From Sternotherus odoratus (lineage: Eukaryota; Chordata; Testudines; Kinosternidae), in assembly GCA_032164245.1 (NCBI GenBank), contig JAVMKO010000005.1, positions 41,196,133-41,260,132 on the forward strand: a stretch of DNA of 64,000 nt, given 5' to 3'. Below the pieces are notes generated by a model. That model searched no databases. It worked only from the letters and a program-made list of their open reading frames with translations, and was not told the origin of the DNA. How positions within the stretch are numbered: the first letter of the stretch is position 1; each line of letters begins with the position of its first letter. This document shows, piece after piece, positions 43,290 through 54,244 of this stretch. A program made the position numbers and the translations under genes.

Positions 43290-44270
43290 GACTGGCAGCC
43301 GAGGCCTCCTGGCTGGGGTGAACAGCAATAGTCATGGATCAGGCCTTGGCTTGTGGGCTGAGCAATTAAACAGTCTATATTGCTGGCTTTCTGGCCTGAA
43401 AGTTAGTTTGCAATCAGCCCCACATATGGGGCAGAGGGACCAGCCCAGGGCCCTACAAGTGGCAGGCAATCTCACCACAGGATCAGCAGCGAGATGTGCA
43501 GTCGCTGCCTCATGGCCTGACAGCACACCCAGGCCAAAGTCTTGTTTCCCTGGGCTACTTCTTACCAGCTCCTGCTGGCGCTGCTTGATCATTGCTGGGC
43601 CCTAGAGCTCAGTCTCTGGGTCGTCAGGCGGCCCTTCCATGTCATGGGCAATCCCCTATCAGCAGCAAAGCCCGCCCTCGGGGTTGAAGTGACTCCAAGA
43701 GGTCGGAGATCTGCTTCCTGTGGAGTTGGGTCTTGCCCCGATGAGCCCTGTATGCTCTCCCTGGGAGGGCCCGAAGCCAGCGGGGGAGCAGGAAGACACC
43801 TGTAGTAATGGAAAGGAAGGTTTGGGGTTGAACGTGACCGAGACAGTGACACCCTTGGGGAATCAGGGGAGGGGTGCAGCAAATGGGGGAGCAAATGGTG
43901 CAGGGGCACATTGGGCAGCAGCCATCTACCTCAGGGAGGCTGGGTATTACGGGAACTTCAACCCCTGGCTGGGACCTTAAGTGGTCCTAATATGGAAGCA
44001 TGTGTCAGCCCCAGACCCTTTCTGTCTCCTCTTACATGAGTCCGGGGAAAACAAGATGCTGGTGATTTGAGCTGGCGTCATTGTTATCACTTGCTTCTGT
44101 GTAGTTTCACAAAGTGTTCAGTGTTAAGTTTCTTTGTGTTTTGATCATGGAGATGTGTGCGAAATTGTTTTTGTCACTGAATATATGAAAGAGTAAATGT
44201 ACATATGGATATATTGACAGGGGAAAGCTGGGCACCATCAGCCCATAAACACCATAAAAGGGACGGCAGT
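43290..44270. other. Unique DNA without a recognised gene
   Basis: Overlapping frames on both strands up to 142 codons (43177-43605) reflect a GC-richer patch. No domain or splice signals identified. Confidence 0.4.
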
Positions 44271-44316
44271 GTTGCCTAGCGGAGAGTATGCTGAACTAGG
44301 ACTCAGAAAGTCTGAG

Positions 44317-44587
44317 GCCTGGTCTACACTAGAGGAGGGGGATTGACATAAGATATTTGCGTAGCTGCAGTCAGTGTATCTTAGGGCCACTTACCTGGCT
44401 GTCCTCATGGTGGCGAGTCAACCGCTGTCGCTCCCCTGTTGACTCCACTTCCTTCTCTTGCGGAGATGAAGTTCCAGAGTCGACAGGGAACCTGTTCGGG
44501 GATCGATTTATTGCGTCCAGATGAGATGCGATAAATCGATCCCCCATTCATTGAACGCTACCCTTCGATCCGGCGGGTAGTATAGCT
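44317..44587 (+). mobile_element. TTAA-family MITE with TGAG flanks
   Basis: GCCTGGTCTACACTAGAGG left end and GATCCGGCGGGTAGTATAGC right end, with GATCGATTTATTGCGTCCAG and ATGAGATGCGATAAATCGAT inside. Same family as 40052-40281. TGAG flanks both sides (44313-44316, 44588-44591), consistent with a 4-bp duplication at a non-TTAA target. It interrupts a MIR. Confidence 0.7.
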
Positions 44588-44751
44588 TGAGTTCTAGTCC
44601 TAGCTTTGCTGCTGGCCTTTTGGGTGACCTTGGGCAAGTCATTTCATCTCCCCATGTCTCAGTTTCTCCATCTGTAAAATGGGAGTAATGTCCTTTTGTA
44701 AAGTGCTTTCAGATCTACAGCTGAAAAGCACTATAGAATTAATTATCATTA

Positions 44752-45048
44752 CAGTAGATTCTCGATTATCCAGGATTGGGTTAACCAGAATGTTGATTAA
44801 CCAGGGTGTCAAAAAATATGCATAACTTGCAGGGCCGGCTCTGGCTTTGTTGCCGCCCCAAGCACACACACAAAAAAAACCCATATGGGCACAGGGCAGC
44901 CAGCGAACCAACACCCCCTTCCCCTGGCGGAGGGTGGCTGGTGAACCAACCTCCCCTCCCCATATTTCCTATGGATGGTGATTATCCAGGATTTTATTAA
45001 CCAGGATTAATTTTTTCCCTATCATCCTGGATAATCAAGAGTCTACTG
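44752..45048 (+). mobile_element. Tigger-like (pogo/mariner) MITE, TA target
   Basis: CAGTAGATTCTCGATTATCC and GGATAATCAAGAGTCTACTG are 24-bp inverted ends flanked by TA on both sides (44750-44751, 45049-45050). It lies in the 3' tail of a MIR. The centre includes an inserted or captured segment (GCAGGGCCGGCTCTGGCTTT, 44830-44870) resembling another hAT terminus. No transposase. Confidence 0.8.
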
Positions 45049-45065
45049 TATTATTATTAATGGCG

Positions 45066-45525
45066 ATCAGGGTTTTACATTAAAATAAAATGTTAAAAAT
45101 ATTTGAAAATCTGGGAATTCATGGGTAAAACCCCGTAGTTAACTTGGATCCACTATCTCTTAATATCTCCTAAATTTCCAAAATTACTTCTAAAATAAAA
45201 CATTCTTCTGACACTATTTCTGCAGTATGTGAATCAGCACAACATTTTCCAGTACAAAAGGTGAGATAATTACTTTTAAGGAATGTGCAGCTTGCTGTTT
45301 TTTTGAGGATGGTGTTTGGGTTATTGTCCTGGGGATTCAATCTTAAATTCATGTTCTTCATTGTTATGAATTTCTTCTGCATTTCTCTCTGCTGTGTGAA
45401 TAGTCTTCTTTACAATCAACATCTTGTTTAATACTCCAAACAACAGAAAAGTCTTCGGTTTTTACGGCTGGTGGATGTTCACTCCTTGAAAATACTGTCA
45501 CAAGAAGCCAGATACCTAGATCAGA
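45066..45525. other. AT-rich unique DNA
   Basis: No gene, RNA gene or confident repeat. TTAAATTCATGTTCTTCATT and similar T-rich stretches. Confidence 0.35.
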
Positions 45526-45526
45526 G

Positions 45527-45720
45527 GTTCTCAAGCCTTTTCCATACCAACATCCTTTCCCCATCAAGCTCAGACCCCTGTCTCCCTTTCAGCAGTGTGA
45601 GAAGGTGAGGGTCATACCTCTGATATCCATTTCCCACACACCTGTCAGCTTTCACCCCCAGATCGAGAGCCCCTCATAATCATATTTAATCAGAGGAGGG
45701 GGCGGTGTCTCTGCCTGGTG
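45527..45720 (+). repeat. Decayed hAT-like fragment
   Basis: CAGAGGTTCTCAAGCCTTTT followed by CCATACCAACATCCTTT resembles the left end of CAGTGGTTCTCAACC hAT elements. The right terminus is not found. Confidence 0.4.
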
Positions 45721-45816
45721 TATCTACAGAGAGTGAAAAATTCTGATTTACATCTGTGGTATTTCTTTGGCAACCGAGGCAGGTGTTAGAATAATTTATT
45801 TAACAAACAACAAGCA

Positions 45817-46130
45817 GGATTACCAACACTCATGATTTTTGGTGATTTTGGTGGGGGTTTTTTAAAGCTGGGCATCCTGGAATCAGGTGAATACATGAGA
45901 ATCTCAGCTTTCATATTTTTAAAAGTAAATTTCTAGCCCTCACAGTTGCAGAGAAAAAGCTTGAAAACATGTTTCAAGTGCAGCCTAAAGGCTGAAACCC
46001 CAGAAGAGACATAAAAAGATTCCCAGATCATGTCTATAGATTTTTGTTTAAAATCTCATGATTTGAAAACCAATTTCATGAATTTTGGGAGCCTGACTCA
46101 TGGTTTTTGACCTGGTGGGGTTGGCAATAC
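45817..46130 (+). mobile_element. Non-autonomous hAT-like element, 314 bp
   Basis: GGATTACCAACACTCATGAT left end and GGTGGGGTTGGCAATAC right end are inverted partners of the GTATTGCCAACC type. It contains CATGAGAATCTCAGCTTTCA and CTCATGATTTGAAAACCAAT typical of the family. Flanks do not show a clean 8-bp duplication. Confidence 0.65.
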
Positions 46131-46585
46131 AGAGCAAGAAATAACTTTAATAATAAACACAGTACTGATGCTATTGTAATATGGCCTAGCTGAATTCTTT
46201 GTCTGTGTCTGCTACTAGTGTTTGACTCTGTGCATGCAAGTCATCAGGAAGTGTGGCGCTACACAGCATCCTGCTGGATGTGTGGCCATTTAAATACCTG
46301 CTGGATCTCACAAGTTTTGAAGGCTGAAGTGGGTATGAAACTTGTGCTGGACTTCTGCACTGGTATAATTTTCACCCTAATAGAAATCCCTTTGCAAACA
46401 CTGCTACATTAGTGTCTGAAATGTGCCTTGGATGCGTGAAGAGACACTCTGTATTTAACAGATCTCTGACCTTAACACGTTTGTGTCATATGACATTTTA
46501 CTTCCTTTTCCCTCCTACTGGTTTGCTCTTTAAACTTTCCCAGGTGTTTTCTGGTTGGAAGTGGCTTTGCAGTGATGTTGCCTGT

Positions 46586-46664
46586 GAATGTTCATTTTGG
46601 CACAGAGAAATGTTCACAGAGAAATGAATGTTCATTTTGGCACAGAGAAATGCTTCATTTCACA
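46586..46664 (+). repeat. 39-bp tandem duplication
   Basis: GAATGTTCATTTTGGCACAG+AGAAATG occurs at about 46586 and 46625, separated by TTCACAGAGAAAT. Almost identical copies imply a recent duplication. Confidence 0.85.
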
Positions 46665-46794
46665 GGTCTGTCCTGTTAGCTGCTTTCTGGTTTTTAGGTA
46701 GGTTTGGATCTGATATATATATATATACTTATCTAGATTACAGCTCAGATTACCATTATTATAATACACAAAGGCAGCTGCGCTCTGATAGATT

Positions 46795-46890
46795 GTGCTT
46801 GGGCTGGGAGCCAAGGAATCCTGAGTTTTAATCCTAGCTTTACCCCTACTTGCTCTGTGTCCTTGGTCAAATCATGCAGGGCTAAATCCT
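46795..46890 (+). repeat. MIR-like SINE 5' fragment
   Basis: GCTTGGGCTGGGAGCCAAGG, TTTAATCCTAGCTTTACCCC and CTCTGTGTCCTTGGTCAAAT. The 3' half is missing. Confidence 0.6.
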
Positions 46891-46899
46891 TAGTCCAAT

Positions 46900-47270
46900 G
46901 CACTGGGAAGCCCCACAGGGGACAAGAGAGGAGGGACTCAGACCTTGGAGCTGCTTCTGCAGCCTCAGGGCAGATCCCTTAGCACCCCTGACTGTAGAAA
47001 TGGTCACCATGTTTGCATAGATCCACTGATGCGGTCCTTTCTCCTGACCTATGTGCAAATGCCCCTGAACACTAAGATAACAGAACACAGTCCCATAGCA
47101 CATGAGGGACGTAGATTCTCTGCATCCACCCCTCCCCCAGCTGCAGCAAAACCACGCTGGCTTCTCTGGGTTAGGGTTCCTCATTTTTCCTGTTTGTAAA
47201 ATGTGCTTGTAGCTACGCCAGTGTCAAGCGCACTAGCAGGGCCTCGGTAAGGAGGATAATAATGCCTATT
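46900..47270. other. Unique DNA
   Basis: Frames of 84-100 codons on both strands lack domains. No repeat recognised. Confidence 0.35.
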
Positions 47271-47276
47271 CATTTA

Positions 47277-47460
47277 GGGTTCATCTACACAACAAGTGGG
47301 TTTACAGAGTCAGGCTCATGGGGCTCACATTACTGGGTTAAAAATAGCCGTGTAGAAGTTTGGGCTCGGGCTGAGACTCTGAAGCCTAGGGAGACAGGGG
47401 TGCGCTCCAGTCCGTTGACCTGGAATCTGAGACTCCTGCCGTGGGCTGTGTAGATGTATC
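47277..47460 (+). mobile_element. piggyBac-like MITE flanked by TTTA
   Basis: GGGTTCATCTACACAACAAG and GGGCTGTGTAGATGTATC are inverted ends, with TTTA at 47273-47276 and 47461-47464. Internal GTTTGGGCTCGGGCTGAGAC is a family hallmark. Non-coding. Confidence 0.7.
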
Positions 47461-47636
47461 TTTACTCACCTCCCAAGGGCGTGAGGAGAGTTAATGGTTG
47501 CACAGTGCTTTGATGAGTGTAAAAGTGCTTAGCTTTATTCTATATTGATTTATGTGTAAAAAACTTGAAATACAACTATAAAACACAGTGCAATTGAAAG
47601 TGATGGGAGGCAGGAGGAAAGAAGTGTCGTGAATCT

Positions 47637-47740
47637 AAGCTTAAGAACATAGAACCATCATCTGAGTGAATTAGAAGCAGCCAGGCTTCCCATCGGACAG
47701 TGGGAGAAGGCCCTATATTTGGAAATAGCACAAGGCCCAA
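47637..47740 (+). repeat. CR1-related 5' fragment, low confidence
   Basis: AAGAACATAGAACCATCATC, then CCATCGGACAGTGGGAGAAG resembles the AAGAACATAAGAATGGCC-type segment seen next to turtle CR1 copies. Very decayed. Confidence 0.3.
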
Positions 47741-47885
47741 AGGGGGCCACGTCTAGATCACAATTCCCAGGCGGAGACAGCAGCACAAATTAAATTAGAA
47801 TAGATATTAGAAAGCTGGGCTTGATTCTGATCTCACTTCCAGCAGGGTGAATTGGAGTAACTCAGTCAAATTTACTCACCGAGGC

Positions 47886-48703
47886 CAGGCATGGGCAAAC
47901 GTTTTGGCCCAGGAGCCACATTGGGATTCCAAAATTGTATGGAGGGCCAGGTAGGGAAGGCTGTGCCTCCCCAAACAGCCTGGCCCCTCCCCTTATCTGA
48001 CCCCCTCCCACTTCCTGCCCCCTGACTGCCCTTCTCAGACTCCCCAACCCATCCAACGCCCTCTGCTCCATGTCCCTTGACCTCTCCCTCCAGAGATCCC
48101 CCACCCCAACCACCCCCCGGGACCTCATCCCCTGTCCAACCCCCCCCACACACACACACTCCTTGTCCTCTGACTGCCCCTTCCTTTGACCTCCACCCTA
48201 ACTTCCTCCCCAGGACCTCACCCTCTTCCCAAGCCCCCCACACTCCCTGTCCTCTGACTGCCCCAACCCCTATCCACACCCCCGCCCCCTGACCGACCTC
48301 AGGGACTCCCACGCCTATCCAATCTCCCCGTCCCTGACTGGCCCCTCCCCCCAGAACCTCCACTCCATCCAACCGCCCCCTGCTCCCTGTCCCCTGACTG
48401 CCCCCCCGGGACCCTCTTCCCCTTATCAAACCCCCACACTTTCCCCATTACCATGCTGCTCAGGACAGGATGTCTGACAGCCACGCATCACGGCCCTAGC
48501 TATACACACTTCTGCGCTGCCCCGCAGGAGCGTGCAACCCCGCCACGCAGAGCACTGCCCATGTGGCGTGCTGCAGCTGCAGGGGAGGGGGGACAGCAGA
48601 GGAGGGGGGAAGGGCTAGCCTCCCCGGCCGGGAGCTCAGGGGGCTGGGCAGGACGGTCCCATAAGCCGGACGTGGCCCGCGGGCCACAGTTTGCCCACCC
48701 CTG
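47886..48703 (+). mobile_element. Non-autonomous hAT element, 818 bp
   Basis: CAGGCATGGGCAAACGTTTT and GTTTGCCCACCCCTG are inverted ends, matching the family at 18420-19166. The interior is an extended C-rich, CCCTGACTGCCCC-repeating stretch producing long biased frames on both strands (185 codons minus). Flanks ACCGAGGC and CTCTAGGC are only weakly similar, so the target duplication is decayed. Confidence 0.78.
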
Positions 48704-48954
48704 CTCTAGGCTGTGTTGCTGCTGTTTTTACCTACGACAGCAACATTGTGAGTAACTCAGAATATTGGGGTGCTGACTCTGGAGTGGGGAAGGTGCTGTG
48801 GCTGGAAATCGACATATAGGCTGTGCTGTACCTGGGAATTTTGGAAATGAGAAAGCTAAGGAAAAATGCCATTGTGAAGCTGCCATTTGTAAATAATTTA
48901 GTAACGCTTACTGTATGTAGTATAACTATGGCAGTGTGCTGCTTAAATATGCTG

Positions 48955-49190
48955 AGGGAGGAAGAGTGGGCTAGTGGGTAGAGCCAAGGACAGGGTATCA
49001 GGTTTCCTATGTCCTAGTCTCAACTCTGCCACTGACTCAGCTCTGTGACTCAGCTTGACCGAGCTGTGCCTCAGTTTCCTCATGCTCTAATGTTGAGGTA
49101 GCAATACTTGCCTATGTCTCACCATGGATGTGAAATTTAATTCATCCACGTGAGTAAAATGCTTTGGGATTCTCACGAGAAAGATATGAG
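48955..49190 (+). repeat. MIR-like SINE
   Basis: GGGCTAGTGGGTAGAGCCAA head, CTAGTCTCAACTCTGCCACT, GCTGTGCCTCAGTTTCCTCA, then GTAAAATGCTTTGGGATTCT, the MIR 3' motif. Confidence 0.7.
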
Positions 49191-49795
49191 GGGACAACAA
49201 AGTGTTTGTACATACACAACTCGTATGTATCTCCTCTGTGGAACAACTCAGGAGGGGCCAGGGGAGTGAACAGCTTACGTTCTCCTTTTTGCAAATCTCA
49301 TAGCAACTTATTGATCCCAGCCATGCCCTATTGCCTGACTTTCTTCCTCACCCCCTGCAACCGTGACCATTATCTAATGCTTCAGAGGAAATTGAGACAG
49401 CTTTGTATGGCACTGCATGGCCCCATTACTGAAGCAGAAATACTGACTGAGGAAGAGCCAAGTAAGGATTTGGGAACTGAGAGCTCTGAGTGGAGATGGT
49501 GCAGCCCTCTCGGAGAGGCGATGGCATGCAGTGTGTGTCATGCTATGAGGTCCTGGATCCTACCTTCTTCGAACACAGAGCCGTCAGGGGAAACTGAATG
49601 GGAAAGAGCTATCAAAAGAGCTTTTTAGCACAATATCCCAGAGGGATGTTTGCAGAATGAGGGGTGGAGCTGCTGCCCGGTAAGGCCTTCATGTCTTTTC
49701 TGCAGTGGGGAGCTGGGCTCCAGAGGTCAGAATATGCGGCACATAAGGGAATTGTAACTGAGCTGGGTGCCTCTCCTGCATCCCCTCATGGCCTA
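49191..49795. other. Unique DNA with a 154-codon frame
   Basis: The frame at 49164-49628 begins in the MIR tail and has two short cysteine-containing stretches (SVCHAMRSWI) but no domain. No acceptor or donor framing was recognised. Probably chance. Confidence 0.35.
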
Positions 49796-50165
49796 GGGTC
49801 CTGCTGCAGCAACCTGTCTCAGTTTCCCCTCCTGGACTGTTCAAATCAACTTCACTTCAGGTTTTTTCTTGATGAAAAAATACCCAGCTTGGGGAGTGGG
49901 TTTATTAATATAAAATAAACTGTAAATAAAACTCAGAAACTCCAGACAAAATCCATTCATAAGTCCACACAACTCAAGGCTTCTCTTCCTCCTCACAGGT
50001 CTTGGCAATCTCTCCCAGGCCTTCCTGCCCGAAGAGCTTTTCTCGGTCTCTGCAGACTGCCCCAGCCCCCTGACCATTTTTCTCCCCTTCATTGTAACAT
50101 TCTGATCCTTTTATACTCCTGATTCCCCAGGTGGGGCTTATCCTGTGATCAGGGCCAGCTTAGCC
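49796..50165 (-). repeat. Probable LTR-like repeat, minus strand
   Basis: CTGTCTCAGTTTCCCCTCC, GTGGGTTTATTAATATAAAA (complement has AATAAA) and TGATTCCCCAGGTGGGGC. Similar organisation to the block at 20985-21310. Boundaries unproven. Confidence 0.35.
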
Positions 50166-51145
50166 CCTGGCTCTCCAGCATGGGGCAAGCCACCCTGTTC
50201 CAAGAATGTTGGGGGCAGCATGAGGATCCAGGAATCAAGAGAGTGCACATAGGGACACAGAAGGGCATTGGACAGAACTCCAGCTTGGAGGCCGCTGTTG
50301 GCCCCACCAGCATCTGTCTCCTCATTGCCAAAGCTGGAATTCTGTAAACAGAGCCTATCCAGCTTGCGTGTCCCCCGTAGACTGCAGTACAATATTCTAA
50401 CTGATAAATAACAGGCAGTGTGATTGGATGTGGGGAGTCTTGGAGTAATTAATAAGATAAGGCCGGGTTGCTTTATGTTGCATATTCGTTGATGACAAAA
50501 GCTTTCCTCCTGAAGGGCCGTGCTGAGAAATCTGGGGGGAAATAATAATAATTAATAAAACCTTGTTAAAATGCTATTTGTTCTGTATTCCTTTAGGGGA
50601 GGAGGGAGATGCAGAGGTGTGATAGCGAAGCTGGTGGCATCCAGCGGAAGAGAAAGAAAATATGCCAAAGCTGAGTAGCCGGGAGGAGAGAGGTGGAGGC
50701 TGCTTCCTGCATTTCTGCTGCTGTCGTGATAGCAGGGCTTTGGATTTAATCTCTTAACAGCCAGAGAGACGTTGCAACAGAGGTTACCATTTGGGTCCTC
50801 GTGCTGCAACATGGGTTGTCAGGCATCAGCACCGCGCAGATGCCAATTCCCCAAGGCAAGGCAGTGGGGTGTACTGCATATCCAAAGTGGGCTGGGGGTT
50901 TGCCCTTTATGAAGTTGCTCTAGATTTATAGTGAGGGCAGAAATGGACCAAAGAGTCCATGGATCAAATTTGGCCGTGGTGTAACCAGGTGTCATGCCAC
51001 TGGTTGCAATGGGAATAAAAAGACAGGGCAATCTTTATTCACCTTTTAAACAGGCAAAGTTTCCATTAACTTCAGTAGGGAATTGTGATTGAATCATGAC
51101 TGCAGGTTTCGGCTCATACAGAGTAAGTGACCCAGTATAAAAAGT
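50166..51145. other. Unique DNA without a recognised gene
   Basis: Contains short minus frames (84 codons at 50138-50392, 86 at 50552-50812) without domains. No confident repeat. Confidence 0.4.
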
Positions 51146-51149
51146 GATA

Positions 51150-51720
51150 TTTAAAAAAGAATAAAAGCATACGAAAGTTGCCAACGTGACAGCTGTTCAC
51201 TTACTGAAAATATTTTATAATATTGCTGGCGCTTTTAAAATAATCTCATTTATATGGAATATTCATCACTAATTGCAGCTGTCTCCTTTTTTATTAAACA
51301 GGTTTTAAAAAGTGTATTGACGTTTTAGGAGTGATTCCTCGTAGGAGCACTCTGACTGTTATGAATAGGACTTTCTATATAAGGCAAGCCCCTAATGCCC
51401 TATAGGGATGTGGAGAAAACTGCAAATGCTTGTAATTGTAAATATATTAGGCATTGCTCTGGGCTGCTGTTTCTCCTTTTTGTAGATCTCTGTATAAAGC
51501 TTGAAGGCTTGGTTAGTCCTAAGTGTTCTCATTTATTTCCCCAGCTTTCTGTAAAAGCAAAAGTTTGAAAAATGAAAGTCTTTCAAGAACAATCGCTCTC
51601 TAAACACTTAATGCTGCTTTGACAGCATTGTCTATCACTCAAGATTTAACTTTGGAAATCTACGTAACATAGAGGGAAAAAACGTTTCCAATTAGCCGAG
51701 ACTGGAGGCAGATTAGTTCT
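51150..51720. promoter_or_regulatory. Candidate conserved non-coding element
   Basis: Longest clean AT-rich repeat-free block in the window. Motifs include CATCACTAATTGCAGCTGTC (homeodomain next to an E-box), TTTTATAATATTGCTGGCGC, TTTGACAGCATTGTC (MEIS-like) and CCAATTAGCCGAGAC. Good candidate for enhancer conservation, but unproven. Confidence 0.3.
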
Positions 51721-52035
51721 AGACTGCAAAAGTGAGAGACGACATGGTGGGTATTAATGGGCCACTGGAGCATGCCTCTGGCAGCAATGGGAGGTGCATA
51801 AAATGGAAACATTGTCTCTCTACCCCCAGGAGATGCAGAACCAGCTAGTTCATGCTAAACTGGGATATGCCCTCCCCCCCCCCCCCCCCTAGATCACAGA
51901 GAGCTACAAAGTTGGAAAAATGTCATTTCACCCTCTTTTTATAGATGGGAAATTGAGTTGTAGAGAAGTGTTAATTGATTTGCCCAAGGTCATGCACCAA
52001 GTCAGTGACCAACCTGGGAATACAACCCGGGCCTT

Positions 52036-53119
52036 GAATCAGAGAGGTAGCTGTGTTAGTCTGGATTTGCAGAAGCGACAAAGAGTCCTGTGACACCTTA
52101 AAGACTAGTTGATGGTGTCAAATTTGCAAATTAATTGCAGCTCCGCAGTTTCTCTTTGAAGTCTGGTCATGAAGTTTTTTTGCTGCAGGATGGTGACCTT
52201 TAAATCTGTAATTGTGTGTCCAGGGAGATTGAAGTGATCTTCTACAGGTTTTTGTATATTGCCATTCCTAATATCTGATTTGTGTCCATTTATCCTTTTT
52301 CATAGGGATTGTCCAGTTTGGCCGATGTACATAGCAGAGGGACATTGCTAGCACATGATGGCATATATTATGTTGGTAGATGTGCAGGTGAGTGAACTGG
52401 TGATGGTGTGGCTGATCTGGTTAGGTCGTGTGATGGTGTTGATGGTGTAGATATGTGGGCAGAGTTGGAATCGAGGTTTGTTGCATGGATTGGTTCCTGA
52501 GTTAGAGTTATTATGGCGTGGTGTGCTGTTGCTGGTAAGAATATGCTTGAGGTTGGCGGGTGTCTGTGGACAAGGACTGGCCTGCCTCCCAAGGCCTATG
52601 AAAGTGAGGGATCGTTGTCCAGGATGGGTTGTAGATGACTGATGATGCGTTGGAGAGGTTTTAACTGAGGACTGTAGGTGATGGCCAGTAGTGTTCTGTT
52701 GTTTTCTTTCCTCAGTTAAAACTTCTCCAACACATCATCAGTGATCTACAACCCATCCTGGACAACAAAACAGGGGGGCTACAATTCATTTGCAAATTTG
52801 ACACCATCGACTAAGGATTGAACAAAGACTAAGAAGGGCTAGCTAACTACAAAAGCAGCTTCTCCTCTCTCAGTGTTCACAGCTCCAGATCAGCTGCTAG
52901 AAGAGGACCTCATCCTCCCTGATTAGAGATAACAAGGTGGTTCAGCCTGATTGAACTAACCTTGTTATCGCTAACCTGTTTCTTGCCTACTTATTTATAC
53001 CTGCCTCTAGATACTTCCACTGCATGCATCCGACGAAGTGGGTACTAGCTCATTAAAGCTTATGCTTCAATACTTTTGTTAGTCTTTAAGGTATCACGGG
53101 ACTCTTTGTCGGTTCTGCA
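52036..53119 (-). mobile_element. Penelope-like element with inverted terminal copies and 12-bp TSD
   Basis: Flanked by AACCCGGGCCTT (52024-52035) and AACCCAGGCCTT (53120-53131), one mismatch. The left portion to about 52710 is minus-oriented and contains the endonuclease remnant. From 52715 sequence reads in the opposite sense (CAGTTAAAACTTCTCCAACA complements CGTTGGAGAGGTTTTAACTG at 52649), then an unrelated spacer, then the terminal motif GACGAAGTGGGTACTAGCTC ... TAAGGTATCACGGGACTCTT. The insertion splits a MIR, so it is younger. Confidence 0.8.
52112..52700 (-). pseudogene. Penelope-like GIY-YIG endonuclease remnant
   Basis: The minus strand encodes TSTNIIYAIMC, then a stop, QCPSAMYIGQTGQSL, another stop and KRINGHKSDIRN, then HFNLPGHTITDLKVTILQQK and TAELQLICKFDTIN. 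This is the C-terminal GIY-YIG module (YAIxC...MYIGQTGQSLRKRxNGH). The reverse transcriptase is absent and at least two in-frame stops break the domain. The position of the conserved arginine after QSL is a stop. Dead copy. Confidence 0.8.
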
Positions 53120-53170
53120 AACCCAGGCCTTCTAACTCCAGTTCTCTGCTCTCTCCATTGGATCACAATG

Positions 53171-54240
53171 CACAAGTTCAGGCTACTGATACAAAATTTG
53201 TTGAGTGTGAACTTCCTATGCTTTGAGATTTGGGTCCTGGATGGCAAGTCTCTTCTGGGCCAATGAACTAGTTGATGTTATAAAACCTGCATTGGTTTCC
53301 ATTTGGTTCCTGCCTTTATTAGCAGTTGGCAAAAGTATTTGTCACCTGAATGCTATTTGGTGGCTTCTATGGGCAAAGAGGGAGGGCATTGGAATCTGAC
53401 TCTTAATTAGTTAATGTCTGAGCAGTGCTCTGTAAATAAGTTATTGTTGAGGCTGCAGATGGCTGCTCTCCTTGGGAATAAGGTCCAAGACTGGAAACCA
53501 AACCTGGGTCTCCAGAGTGACAGCATAAGTCAGCAGGGCAGTGGCAGGCTGATTTTTTAAACATTTTCCATGTGAACATCATGCTGGTGCAAGGTGTCAG
53601 GTGATTGTACTGGAGACTGAAATCCTCAATTAACCTCCAGGAAAGGTATAACACAGTACAAGCTTTACCCCACCACAGGCCTTAAGGCTGACCCGGAGAG
53701 ACTGCCTCAAAGATGGAAGGGATTAGTTCAGTCTCCACACCCTAGTCAATATCTGCTGAGATGCCATCCAGGTTACCAGTTAAAATGGGATTTGGGGGAT
53801 GAGGACTCATGGCTGCTGCAGGCTAGCCTCATAGCGCACAGACAACTGCATATCCCTCCCTTGATAACAACTTCTAGGTGCCACTGAGATCCAGTCCTAG
53901 ACTTGGTGACAGTGTGAATTCCTGAGCCACCCATCTCTTCCCCTATTGCAAAGTAACTATTTTATGTATTTAGCAATGTTTATACTGGCTTCTAGCTAAC
54001 ATGACCTCCAGCGCTACCCCCTGCAAGCATTTTTTTTTCTTTGAGGACCTATTTGAGGATTAATTGGAACAATTAGTTTGCAGGCAAGAGCACAGAGGCA
54101 TTTTCAGTTCTAATTAGAGCAAGGAGCAGATTTAGCCCAATTTTCAGGAAAGCACACATGGGTAATAGCGGAGCCTTCCTCAATTAGCTAGAGAATAAAA
54201 GGACAGTGTGTTAGCTGAAAAGAGGAGCCCTTATGAATAG
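53171..54240. other. Unique DNA without a recognised gene
   Basis: No supported exon, RNA gene or confident repeat. Confidence 0.4.
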
Positions 54241-54244
54241 GGAA

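Larger units (their letters stand above)
44275..45065 (+). repeat. MIR-like SINE carrying two nested DNA transposons
   Basis: The head GTGTTGCCTAGCGGAGAGTA ... GGACTCAGAAAGTCTGAG is cut at 44316 by a MITE. The core resumes at 44588 (GTTCTAGTCCTAGCTTTGCT, GGGTGACCTTGGGCAAGTCA, CTCCATCTGTAAAATGGGAG) and the 3' tail (AATTAATTATCATTA) is cut at 44752 by a Tigger-like element, resuming as TTATTATTAATGG at 45051. Confidence 0.75.
51895..53170 (-). repeat. MIR-like SINE split by a Penelope element
   Basis: The left part ATAGATGGGAAATTGAGTTG, TTTGCCCAAGGTCATGCACC, ACCTGGGAATACAACCCGGG stops at 52035. The right part resumes at 53132 (CTAACTCCAGTTCTCTGCTC, CATTGGATCACAATGC) and completes the complement of the MIR head. 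Confidence 0.75.

Noticed and set aside
47872..48429. 185-codon glycine-rich minus frame
   Set aside because: It translates the complement of C-rich repeats inside the hAT element at 47886-48703.
49164..49628. 154-codon plus frame
   Set aside because: It begins in a MIR tail and has no domain, acceptor/donor pair or codon signature. Best explained as chance.
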